A DNA stretch of 39,646 bases. Origin: a virus. Shown here one piece after another: positions 1 through 7,162 of this stretch. Every line of letters starts with the position of its first letter. Position 1 is the first letter of the stretch. The stretch lies in IMG/VR virus record IMGVR_UViG_3300034121_002068, positions 1-39,646 of that record; one strand, 5' to 3'. Below the pieces are notes generated by a model. The model searched no databases. It was not told where the DNA came from and saw only the letters and a program-made list of their open reading frames with translations. The position numbers and the translations under genes were made by a program.

Positions 1-7
1 GGCGACA

Positions 8-256
8 ATGTCAACGAAACCGAAAACACTGAGGGAACGAAGTCAGCGGGTGCGGGGGAAACTCAACGCGGAAAAGGCGTGCGCGATCATTCAGCGGGCA
101 TTTGATGGGGCGTCGCGGAAATTGCTGGCAATCGAATATGGGGTGTCACTCGACGTCGTCAACAAAGTCATCAAGGGCCGTTCTTGGGTCGCCGAGACGG
201 TCGAGCTGCGGCGGGAGCTGATTCGGCAGATGAATCGGATCGCGTCTTCGCGCTGA
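8..256 (+). CDS. Small helix-turn-helix protein
   Basis: This 82-residue basic protein starts at the first ATG. Its centre (about residues 25-58) reads as a helix-turn-helix: an alpha-helical stretch, then AIEYGVSLDVVNKVIKGRSW, like the resolvase/HNH-associated HTH modules common in phage proteins. The ends are rich in Arg and Lys. It probably binds DNA, as a regulator or packaging accessory factor. It is shorter than usual small terminase subunits and has no visible oligomerisation domain, so I do not call it TerS, although it lies upstream of the large terminase. Its 3' end overlaps a convergent leftward gene. Upstream signals lie outside the window, so the start is not independently supported. 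Confidence 0.6.
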   Translation: MSTKPKTLRERSQRVRGKLNAEKACAIIQRAFDGASRKLLAIEYGVSLDVVNKVIKGRSWVAETVELRRELIRQMNRIASSR

Positions 257-479
257 ATGGGCTTTGTTTTGTCGTATAGCCTCGTTTCTTTGGGCCGGGG
301 GAATCGTCGTCTGGTTCCTCGGGCAGTTGTAGCGCGTCGATCCAGTTGCATAGTCGCGCGCGTAATACCTCTCGGATTGTCTGGCCGGTTCGGCGGGCGA
401 AGGTTGTTAATTTGGTGTGCCGGGCTTGCTCAAGCTCGCAACTGGTTGATACGAAAATGCCGTTGGAATTCATGCGCAT
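171..479 (-). CDS. Ribbon-helix-helix-like DNA-binding protein
   Basis: A leftward gene of about 102 residues. I chose the ATG at 479 because AAGGA lies 8-9 nt before it; the GTG at 515 has no ribosome site. The N-terminal half (STSCELEQARHTKLTTFARRTG then QTIREVLRARL) has the pattern of a ribbon-helix-helix protein. The rest is a charged, Pro/Arg-rich tail. Its start region overlaps the rightward promoter at 498-526 (divergent arrangement), so it may repress that promoter; this is inference. Its tail overlaps the convergent HTH gene by 86 bp. A leftward gene at 29697-30002 has the same RHH-plus-Pro/Ala-tail layout. Confidence 0.6.
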   Translation of the reverse strand: MRMNSNGIFVSTSCELEQARHTKLTTFARRTGQTIREVLRARLCNWIDALQLPEEPDDDSPGPKKRGYTTKQSPFSAKTRSDSSAESAPAAARPSRRPKNGP

Positions 480-497
480 TGGGTTCGTTCCTTGAAT

Positions 498-526
498 TTG
501 ACAAAATTCGTTCACGGAGGTTTATT
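498..526 (+). promoter_or_regulatory. Rightward sigma70-type promoter before gam
   Basis: A perfect -35 TTGACA (498-503), a 17-bp spacer and a -10 of TTTATT (521-526; 4 of 6 matches) predict a start near 533. The transcript would cover the leader hairpin at 551-578, gam and probably the packaging genes. The promoter lies at the head of the divergent RHH gene, a common arrangement for control by that protein. Confidence 0.6.
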
Positions 527-550
527 CCGTGTGTCGCGACGAATAGGTGG

Positions 551-578
551 TTGCCGTACTCAGGGACGAGTGCGGCAA
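551..578 (+). promoter_or_regulatory. Leader hairpin in the gam transcript
   Basis: TTGCCGTACTC, a 6-nt loop AGGGAC, then GAGTGCGGCAA form an 11-bp stem with one G-U pair. It lies about 20 nt after the predicted start at 533 and 50 nt before gam. No run of T follows, so it is not a standard terminator. It could be an attenuator, an RNA-stability element or an antitermination site. Confidence 0.5.
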
Positions 579-627
579 TTATCGTTTGTGTTCTGTGAAA
601 AGCTAGGTCAATTTCAGGGATGATATC

Positions 628-1257
628 ATGGCTCGGCCTGGTGCGTTGGGTAAAGATTTCACGGTCAAATCGATTGAGGACTGCGATTTAGTACTGGCCG
701 AAATGGGCTGGTTGCGGTCGCAATCCGATGCGATTAACGCTCGGTTGGATCAACGGATTGTCGAAGTGAAAACTTTGGCCGGGGCGGCGTCCGTGTTGGA
801 AATTGATGATTTCAAAATTCTGATTTGCGATCGGTTCGAAGTGCTGGAAAATGCGCTTTTGAAGTGGGTCATCAAACACGGTGACAAACATTTGGTCGGC
901 AGCAAGGATCGGTCGGTAAAGCTGGCTCATGGTACGATCGGGTTTCGGCAAGTGCCGCTCAGTGTGACCGTGCCGAAGAAAACCGATGCGGCTGTCGTCG
1001 AATCGATTGATACGCTGTTGGGCGGGGTGCTGAAAAAATTGCGAGGCGGAATTCAGCGGTTGTCGAAGGCCTTCGGCTTGATGATTTGCGAGCTGGTGTC
1101 GATCGAATTCACGGTCAATACGTCGGCGATCAAGTCGGCGATCAAGGAAAAACGTTACACGGCGGACGCGGCGCGAGACCTGGGCCTCGACGTCGTTGAA
1201 CCATGGGACCGGGCGGTTTACACGTTGCCGGAAGTCGATCTGTCCAAAATTTCGTGA
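628..1257 (+). CDS. gam: Host-nuclease inhibitor Gam-like protein
   Basis: This 209-residue protein matches the Mu Gam family (Phage_Mu_Gam): an N-terminal helix with IEDCDLVLAEMGWLRSQ, a long helical region, then the family's HGTIGFRQVP strand. Mu Gam is a Ku-like protein that binds linear double-stranded DNA ends and blocks host exonucleases such as RecBCD. Here it probably protects linear phage DNA during infection or replication. The ATG at 628 follows AGGGAT. About 145 bp separate it from the terminase gene. The C-terminal part (IKSAIKEKRYTADAARDLGLDVVEPWD) is also as expected for the family. Length is normal. Confidence 0.85.
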   Translation: MARPGALGKDFTVKSIEDCDLVLAEMGWLRSQSDAINARLDQRIVEVKTLAGAASVLEIDDFKILICDRFEVLENALLKWVIKHGDKHLVGSKDRSVKLAHGTIGFRQVPLSVTVPKKTDAAVVESIDTLLGGVLKKLRGGIQRLSKAFGLMICELVSIEFTVNTSAIKSAIKEKRYTADAARDLGLDVVEPWDRAVYTLPEVDLSKIS

Positions 1258-1265
1258 GAAATCAG

Positions 1266-1343
1266 CGCGAGGCGGAACGGGAACTGAGCCGGGGTTTTAA
1301 ACACGTCAATAATCGGGCCCACACTCAACCTTTCCGCTTCGCG
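1266..1343 (+). repeat. Long inverted repeat between gam and terL
   Basis: CGCGAGGCGGAA (1266-1277) and TTCCGCTTCGCG (1332-1343) are 12-bp inverted arms with one G-U pair and a 54-bp loop, followed by a T-rich stretch (TTGTTTTGTTTG). It could end the gam transcript or mark a packaging-site region just upstream of the large terminase. Neither role is proven. Confidence 0.4.
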
Positions 1344-1403
1344 TTGTTTTGTTTGTCAGAATTTGATTAAGTTTCTCGATCGGTTTTCCTGGGGGCGTTA
1401 TCT

Positions 1404-3599
1404 ATGGTCGATGCGGCCTCGGAAAACGACGATCGACATCGGGACGCGGCCAAACGACATCGCGATGCGATGGCGAAAAAATCTCGAGACGATTTCAAAT
1501 CTGTCGCCGAAATTGGCGAAATTCCGCCAGTCGGCAATCCGGAACGGCGTGAATCGTGTCGGTTGGATTTGCACAATTTTCTACAAATCTATTTTCCGGG
1601 GACTACCGGGAAAAGTCCGTTTTCACGCGATCATTTGCGCGTGATTGCGCGGCTGCAGGAAGCGGCGACTCAGGGGGGGCGATATTTTAACCTGGTCTAT
1701 CGTGGGTTCGCAAAAACCACAATCAGCGTCAACACGTGCCTGTGGGCGTTGGCCTATGGGCATCGGCACCTGGTGGTGCTGATTGGGGCCAATCGCGATG
1801 CGGCGAAGGACCTGTTGGACCAGTTCAAGGCGGAACTCGAAACCAACGATCTGTTGTTGGAAGATTTTCCGGAGATTTGCGTCGCTGTCAAAGCTCTCGA
1901 AGGGAAAAACCAACGTTGCAAAAGTCAGTGCCAAAGCGGGGAACTGACTCGGATTGAGTGGACGAAAGATCGGGTCGTTCTGCCGACGATTGCCGGGTCG
2001 GTGGCCAGTGGCGGCGCGGTGGTGACTCGGGGGATTACCTCGTCCATCCGGGGGATTGGTCATCGTCGGGCGGATGGGACGCAACAACGGCCGGATTTGG
2101 TCATCAATGACGATCTGCAGACGGATGCCTCGGCTGATTCGCCGCGGCAAGTGTCGAAGCGGCTGAATACGCTTTCGAAAACGATTATTAAACTGGCGGG
2201 GCATGACTCGACGATCGCTTGCGTGGTCAATGGTACGATCATTCAACGGGATGATCTCATGGACCGGCTGCGGGATCCGCTGCAGTATCCGGGGTGGCAA
2301 GGTGAGACGGTTCAGATGGTATCCGCCTGGTCGGATGCTCACGAGACGCATTGGTTGGGTGAATACGCTCGCCTGAGAAAGTCGTTCGATCCGGCGATGC
2401 CTGGCGATCAAGACCGCGCGAAAGCCGAAGCGAACGCGTATTACCTGGCTCATCGGGTCGCCATGGATACGGGCTGCGTGGTGTCGTGGGAACACTGCTA
2501 CGATCATGACCTTGAAGTGTCTGCGATTCAACACGCGTACAATTTTTTGATCGACGATGGCGAAGACGTGTTCGCTTCGGAATGTCAACAAAATCCGCTG
2601 CGGTCGGACGAAGATCAAGAGAAGCTGACTCAGAAGGATATCATCCACAAATTAAGCGGGTTGGCGCGGCGCGAAGTTCCGGGGAACGCTGAAAAGCTCG
2701 TGTGCTTCATCGATACTCAGGACGAATCGTTCTGGTTTGTGGTGGTCGCCTGGACTGCGGATTTCGCTGGGTTTGTCGTCGATTACGGGGCTTGGCCGGA
2801 TCAGCATTCGCTGGATGCGAGCAAAAAAAAACTGCGTCAAAGTCTGTCGCAAAAATACAAATCGTTGAAAACTCGTGAAGCGCGTTGGCGGGCGGGGCTG
2901 TCCGATCTCTGCGACGAAGTACTCGCTCGGGAATGGCTCGATTGTGAGGGCCGCGGCCATACGATCGCGGCGGCGTTTGTGGACGTTGCCGACGGTGACT
3001 CGTCCCTCGAAGTGAGGAGCTGGGTGAAGGCCTCGACCAAGTGGAACAAGATTTTACGGCCGTCGATGGGGGCGAAGATGCGGCCGGGGCAAACGAGTTT
3101 TGCTTCGGCTAAAAAGGGGAAGGACGAACTCCGCCGTGGTCTCAATTGGGTCGAGAATCGAGACAAAAAAATTCGGGGCGGTTCGATCACGACAATTGAC
3201 GTCAATTGGTGGAAGTCATTTTTGGTCAATCGGTGGAAAACGTCTTCGCCTCGACCGAAGGGAGATCCGGGGTATCGACCGTGCGAGCCGGGCGGGCTTT
3301 ATTTGTGGGGGCTGGATCCGATTGTTCATTCGACGTTCGGAAGTCATCAGACTGCCGAATATGCCAAACGACTGACCGATGCCAAAACGGGTATCGCGGT
3401 CGATTTTTGGGATCTAAAACCGAATCGACCGGATAACGAGTACTTCGACGGCCTGGTCGGTTGCTGCGTGCTGGCCAACATGGTTGGCGGAATCGAGCTG
3501 CGGGACAGCGGGTTAAATCTGGCCTCTTCGAAGGGCCGGAAACGGTTGACGGCGGCGGAACTCAAGGAATTGAGGGAGCGGAAAAAGAATGGCAACTGA
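1404..3599 (+). CDS. terL: Terminase large subunit
   Basis: This 731-residue protein is the ATP-powered DNA-packaging motor. The N-terminal ATPase domain has FSRDHLRVIARLQEA, a Walker A-like VYRGFAKTT (about residues 98-107, a terminase-type variant P-loop), and a Walker B PDLVINDDLQTD (about 229-240). The C-terminal RNase H-like nuclease domain starts near residue 433 with CFIDTQDE (acidic metal-binding residue), continues with VDVADGD, and ends with WDLKPN. It is at the long end for TerL proteins. ATG 1404 follows a GGGGG ribosome site. The 3' end overlaps the zinc-ribbon gene by 11 nt. No clear small terminase was found next to it. Confidence 0.9.
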   Translation: MVDAASENDDRHRDAAKRHRDAMAKKSRDDFKSVAEIGEIPPVGNPERRESCRLDLHNFLQIYFPGTTGKSPFSRDHLRVIARLQEAATQGGRYFNLVYRGFAKTTISVNTCLWALAYGHRHLVVLIGANRDAAKDLLDQFKAELETNDLLLEDFPEICVAVKALEGKNQRCKSQCQSGELTRIEWTKDRVVLPTIAGSVASGGAVVTRGITSSIRGIGHRRADGTQQRPDLVINDDLQTDASADSPRQVSKRLNTLSKTIIKLAGHDSTIACVVNGTIIQRDDLMDRLRDPLQYPGWQGETVQMVSAWSDAHETHWLGEYARLRKSFDPAMPGDQDRAKAEANAYYLAHRVAMDTGCVVSWEHCYDHDLEVSAIQHAYNFLIDDGEDVFASECQQNPLRSDEDQEKLTQKDIIHKLSGLARREVPGNAEKLVCFIDTQDESFWFVVVAWTADFAGFVVDYGAWPDQHSLDASKKKLRQSLSQKYKSLKTREARWRAGLSDLCDEVLAREWLDCEGRGHTIAAAFVDVADGDSSLEVRSWVKASTKWNKILRPSMGAKMRPGQTSFASAKKGKDELRRGLNWVENRDKKIRGGSITTIDVNWWKSFLVNRWKTSSPRPKGDPGYRPCEPGGLYLWGLDPIVHSTFGSHQTAEYAKRLTDAKTGIAVDFWDLKPNRPDNEYFDGLVGCCVLANMVGGIELRDSGLNLASSKGRKRLTAAELKELRERKKNGN

Positions 3600-3762
3600 A
3601 TCCTCCCAGCGGGCCGGGGTGCGGTGTCCGAAGTGCAATTGCGGGGTCTCGCGGGTGTATTACACGCGTGGGCGGAACGGGGTGGAAAAGCGGGTCCGAA
3701 TTTGTGGCTCTCCGATTTGCGGGGCGAAGTTTGCGACGACGGAAAAGGTGACCGGTTCGTAA
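3589..3762 (+). CDS. Small zinc-ribbon protein (Ogr/Delta- or Com-like)
   Basis: A 57-residue basic protein whose ATG lies inside the end of terL, after a purine-rich GGGAGCGG. It has RCPKCNC near the N-terminus and CGSPICGAKFATTE near the C-terminus, so four cysteines could bind one zinc. The layout CPxC, then a basic arm, then CxxxxCGxxFxTxE resembles Ogr/Delta late-gene activators of P2-like phages and the Com zinc finger of Mu. It may be a transcription or translation regulator, or bind the packaging complex. It is too short to classify with certainty. Confidence 0.65.
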   Translation: MATESSQRAGVRCPKCNCGVSRVYYTRGRNGVEKRVRICGSPICGAKFATTEKVTGS

Positions 3763-3763
3763 A

Positions 3764-3781
3764 AGTTCCATAGGTGGAACT
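3764..3781. repeat. 18-bp inverted repeat after the zinc-ribbon gene
   Basis: AGTTCCA-TAGG-TGGAACT: 7-bp perfect arms starting two bases after the zinc-ribbon stop codon. No T-run follows. It could be a weak RNA hairpin or a protein-binding dyad. Confidence 0.4.
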
Positions 3782-3853
3782 GGTTTCGAAATTTTGCTGC
3801 GATAGGTCGATCGAGTGGGGCACCACTGACAAAATTTCGGTCATAATTTGTGC

Positions 3854-4060
3854 ATGAACGAAAAAACCCCCCTCGAACAGACGATTACGGACCTGGCGGC
3901 GATACCTGCGTCGGCCACTGTTGACGGGACTTCTACGACGGAGCGGTCAGCCAGTGACCTAATCGCTATGGATCAGCATTTGGCCGGGAATCAGGCGATG
4001 CGGAAGCCGGGGTTCGGCCTGGTGAACCGAAAGATTCGACGCGGCGGGGCTTTGGGATAG
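3854..4060 (+). CDS. gpW-like small head-tail connector / pre-portal protein
   Basis: A 68-residue protein between terminase and portal. It resembles the small proteins in this place in lambda-type head modules: SATVDGTSTTERSASDLIAMDQHLAG followed by GFGLVNRKIRRGGALG. In the lambda order this slot holds gpW, a head-completion protein at the portal vertex. I chose ATG 3854 over an upstream TTG. No Shine-Dalgarno sequence precedes it, but CATAAT ends 7 nt before the ATG, as in the repressor gene, although no good -35 is present. The portal gene follows after 9 nt. Confidence 0.65.
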   Translation: MNEKTPLEQTITDLAAIPASATVDGTSTTERSASDLIAMDQHLAGNQAMRKPGFGLVNRKIRRGGALG

Positions 4061-4069
4061 GGTTAAATC

Positions 4070-5626
4070 ATGGCCTTTGTTATTCCTTTGCTGTCGCGGT
4101 TGTGGGGTCGAGCTCGCCCAACGATGCAAGCTCGCCGATCTCAACTGGTTGCTCAGGCGGCCATGAATCGCGTTGCCAAAATGCGTGCGCGTTACGATGC
4201 GGCGCAAACGACTTCTGAAAATTCTGAACACTGGCGGCAAGCGGATGAACTGAGTGGCCGGGCGGCGAATTCGTGGTCAACGCGTCGCACACTGCGGACG
4301 CGGGCGCGCTACGAAGTCGGCTCAAATTGTTACGCGTCGGGGATGCTGTTGACGGTTGCAAACGATGTGGTCGGGACTGGTCCGCGTTTGCAAATGGCTT
4401 TGCAAGAAACCGAAAATAACCAAGTCATCGAACGTGAGTTTATGGCGTGGGCTCGGTCAATCAATTTGCCGTCAAAACTGCGGACGGCGGTTTTGACGAA
4501 AAAACGAGACGGCGAAATCTTCATAAAGATGATTACCAATCCGGGGCATGGCTCGCCGGTCTGGTTGGATCTTGAGTTGCTGGAAGGTGATCAGTGTTGG
4601 ACTCCGGCCTTTGTGCCGGACAAAGCGCACGTCGACGGAATCGCCTTTGATCAATGGGGCAATCCGGAATCCTATGATCTGCTCGATTGTCATCCTGGCG
4701 ACGATTTTCCCCTGAACAATTGGACTCCCAAAAAAGTCGCGGCGGCGGATGTGTGCCATTGGTTCCGAACGGATCGGCCTGGGGCTCGCCGGGGTATACC
4801 GGAAATCACTCCGGCGCTGCCGCTATACGCTCAACTGCGCCGGTTTACTCTGGCGGTAATCACGGCGGCGGAGACTGCTGCCGATCATGCCGGTATTCTG
4901 GAATCGACGGCCAGTTCCTCGGGGGACACGGACGGCGATCTGTCCGCGGCCTCTCCATTTGACGAAGTGCCTTACAGTCGGGGAATGCTGACTGCGGTGC
5001 CGTTCGGCTGGAAACTGTCTCAATTGCGGGCTGAACATCCGACAACTACGTATGCCATGTTTAAGGCCGAAATATTGAACGAGATTGCGCGGTGCCTCAA
5101 CATGCCGTTCAACGTCGCCGCAGGAAATTCGCAAGGCTACAACTATTCTTCGGGTCGGCTGGATCATCAAATTTATTTTCGCTCGATCGGCATTGAACAA
5201 GCTGATTGCGAAACCGTGATTCTTGATAAGGTGTTCCGGGCCTGGTACCGGGAAGCGCGTTTGATAAGGCGCGCTGATGGGTCGCCATTGGTGCCGGAAG
5301 TCGATCTGAGTTATCGGCCGTTCTCGTGGGCGTGGGATCCGGCGGAAGATTTGGATCCGGTGAAAACGGCAAACGCCAACATGATAAAATTGTCCAGCGG
5401 TCAAACGTCGATTCAACGAATGTTTTCTCAGCAAGGTCTGGATTGGGAAGTTGAGCAACAACAACAGGCCGAATCGCTCGGGATTACTTTGGTGGAATTC
5501 CGGAAATTGTTGGTGCAAAAATTCTTCGGCGCGTTGGCCGAAAAAGATCCGCGTCTGGACAAGCTCGAAGCGCGGCGACGGAAACAGAAGCGGGCGGGGT
5601 TGTGGCCAAAATGGTTGGGGGTTTGA
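4070..5626 (+). CDS. Portal protein, lambda gpB family
   Basis: This 518-residue protein is a lambda-family portal (Phage_portal_2), the dodecameric ring through which DNA enters and leaves the head. Typical features: an N-terminal Arg-rich region, TRARYEVGSNCYASGMLLTVANDVVGTGPRLQ, the stem region RRGIPEITPALPLYAQLRRFT, and EILNEIARCLNMPFNVAAGNSQGYNYSSGRLDHQ. The C-terminus has the family motif QQGLDWEVEQQQQ near residue 454; 51 bp coding for it recur at 39528-39578. The C-terminal RRRKQKRAGLWP tail is basic. Length matches the family. Confidence 0.92.
   Translation: MAFVIPLLSRLWGRARPTMQARRSQLVAQAAMNRVAKMRARYDAAQTTSENSEHWRQADELSGRAANSWSTRRTLRTRARYEVGSNCYASGMLLTVANDVVGTGPRLQMALQETENNQVIEREFMAWARSINLPSKLRTAVLTKKRDGEIFIKMITNPGHGSPVWLDLELLEGDQCWTPAFVPDKAHVDGIAFDQWGNPESYDLLDCHPGDDFPLNNWTPKKVAAADVCHWFRTDRPGARRGIPEITPALPLYAQLRRFTLAVITAAETAADHAGILESTASSSGDTDGDLSAASPFDEVPYSRGMLTAVPFGWKLSQLRAEHPTTTYAMFKAEILNEIARCLNMPFNVAAGNSQGYNYSSGRLDHQIYFRSIGIEQADCETVILDKVFRAWYREARLIRRADGSPLVPEVDLSYRPFSWAWDPAEDLDPVKTANANMIKLSSGQTSIQRMFSQQGLDWEVEQQQQAESLGITLVEFRKLLVQKFFGALAEKDPRLDKLEARRRKQKRAGLWPKWLGV
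5429..5479 (+). repeat. 51-bp repeat, portal copy
   Basis: These 51 bp code for the 17-residue peptide QQGLDWEVEQQQQAESL in the portal gene. Positions 39528-39578 match at 50 of 51 bases, in the same reading frame; the one difference is the synonymous Leu codon CTG/CTT. The peptide belongs to the portal family's C-terminus, so this is probably the source copy. Confidence 0.9.
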
Positions 5627-5629
5627 TCT

Positions 5630-7105
5630 ATGGTTGTCCGATCTCTCGACATCGCGCGGCGCTCGTTGCTGCGATCGGCTGCGGTGGCGTCCTCGTTGAC
5701 GCGGATGCGGGCTGGGTGGATCACGATAGGCAAGAATGATTTGCATGTGGAAGTCATTTCTGCCGGGGACATTGAAAAGGGTCCCGCTTCCATGAAGGGG
5801 GATCCGATCAGTTCGTTGAGCGATAAGTCGCGGCGGACGGAAAGACAAGCTCGGTCGGCTCACGCGTTGGCGGAAGGGCGTACCGGCCGTGACTACACGT
5901 ACAAACGCAAAACGCGGCGGGCTACGGATCTGGGTTCGAAGTCGCGGATTGAACAATATGAATCCGCAAAATCGGCGGCGAAGGGGTCCGGGGTAAAAAT
6001 TCATGAAGTGCTGGCAAGGATGCGCGATGCTCATCAATTGGCGTTGGAAGATTACGAACGTTCTGAAGGGTTGAGACGCGAAGCGCGCAAGTTGACGGGG
6101 CTAAATTCGTCAAATATTGAGCGCATAGAAAACGCGTACAAGGATTTTTCAAACCGAAAAGGCTTTGACGATGCTGTCAAAACCTTTATTGCCGAAAATC
6201 CTCATTCCAACATTGAGGAAGATATTGGCGCCTCTCAAAAAGTGTGGGACATGATTAAAGAGGGCAAGCAAGAACGGCCAAAATTGCACGATAAGGCCGT
6301 TGCGCAAACGGCGGTGGATATGCTGCGTAATTTGGCGAGAAAAGATCGAATGAGCGGAAAGACAAAAATCAATCTGACTGATGAGGACTTGCGGGAGGGT
6401 TGGGCGCCTCCCTCCCAACAATCCAAGCAAAGTCGGGAAGACGATTACGTTCCGTTCGGCCGTTCGCCTGGGCGATCTCGCCTGGTGTCGGCGTTGGCGG
6501 CGGGGCGCTCGGTGATGCTGCCAGCGGTCAAGGTGGATCCGTCGAAAATGCGGTTCATGGATGGAATGGTCCGGCTGCGGGCCAGTGCTGGCAAGGGACG
6601 GACGTTTCGCGAATTTTCGGGGTGCGCGTACAACGGCGGCGTGATGTATCCGTCCATCACGGCGGGCGGGGTTACGTCGACGATGGCGATCGTGCTCGAT
6701 CTCGATTCTCTGACAATTCCCAACGAAAATAGACCGGTGTTGGACGATCACGACGAAACGACTGACGGCGTGATTGGTCAAACGACAATGTTGGCAGTCC
6801 GGAAATCGGATTACACGTTGCCGGTTGCCGGTGTGCTGTACACGCGTAAAGCGAGGTCGCAAAAAATTTTGTCGGCGTCGGACGGCGGGCATCGATGGCA
6901 ATTGTCGGTCGGGACTGACAATTTTCAAATCGAGGAAATTCCGGCGGGGCAATCCGTCCGGGTCAATCAACGGACGTTTCAGGGTCCGGTGTGTGTGGCG
7001 CGGAATGCGTATCTTACGGACCTGAGTTTCGTGGCGGTCGGGGGCGATGACACTACGTTTGCTGTCATTGCGGCGGGTCGGTCGACGGGTAAGTCGATCA
7101 GGTGA
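5630..7105 (+). CDS. Prohead protease with a long N-terminal helical extension
   Basis: A 491-residue protein. From about residue 325 to the end it looks like a herpesvirus/HK97-type prohead serine protease: RPVLDDHDET with candidate catalytic His374, a Ser in WQLSVG (Ser426), then AGQSVRVN and LTDLSFVAVGGDDT. It would mature the capsid and its scaffold. Residues 55-265 are unusual: very charged, helical and without protease features (for example MRDAHQLALEDYERSEGLRR cut short here at about 145). This part may be an internal scaffold or virion domain removed at maturation. The start follows GGTTGGGGG; the portal ends 4 nt before. Confidence 0.75.
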   Translation: MVVRSLDIARRSLLRSAAVASSLTRMRAGWITIGKNDLHVEVISAGDIEKGPASMKGDPISSLSDKSRRTERQARSAHALAEGRTGRDYTYKRKTRRATDLGSKSRIEQYESAKSAAKGSGVKIHEVLARMRDAHQLALEDYERSEGLRREARKLTGLNSSNIERIENAYKDFSNRKGFDDAVKTFIAENPHSNIEEDIGASQKVWDMIKEGKQERPKLHDKAVAQTAVDMLRNLARKDRMSGKTKINLTDEDLREGWAPPSQQSKQSREDDYVPFGRSPGRSRLVSALAAGRSVMLPAVKVDPSKMRFMDGMVRLRASAGKGRTFREFSGCAYNGGVMYPSITAGGVTSTMAIVLDLDSLTIPNENRPVLDDHDETTDGVIGQTTMLAVRKSDYTLPVAGVLYTRKARSQKILSASDGGHRWQLSVGTDNFQIEEIPAGQSVRVNQRTFQGPVCVARNAYLTDLSFVAVGGDDTTFAVIAAGRSTGKSIR

Positions 7106-7162
7106 TTTCTGCCGAAATATTTTTTGCGGCTGGGTTAAAACTTTTTTTTGAGGATGGTCAAA

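Noticed and set aside
8-256. Small terminase
   Set aside because: Too short and without the usual TerS oligomerisation region; left as an HTH protein.
257-598. 113-codon rightward frame against the RHH gene
   Set aside because: Composition typical of antisense; the leftward frame has a ribosome site and an RHH pattern.
1623-2648. 341-codon leftward frame under terL
   Set aside because: Arg/His/Pro-rich product with no domain; it is the complement of the terL ATPase region and has no ribosome site.
4823-6037. 404-codon leftward frame under portal and protease
   Set aside because: Shadow of two well-supported rightward genes; low-complexity Arg/Pro/Ser composition.
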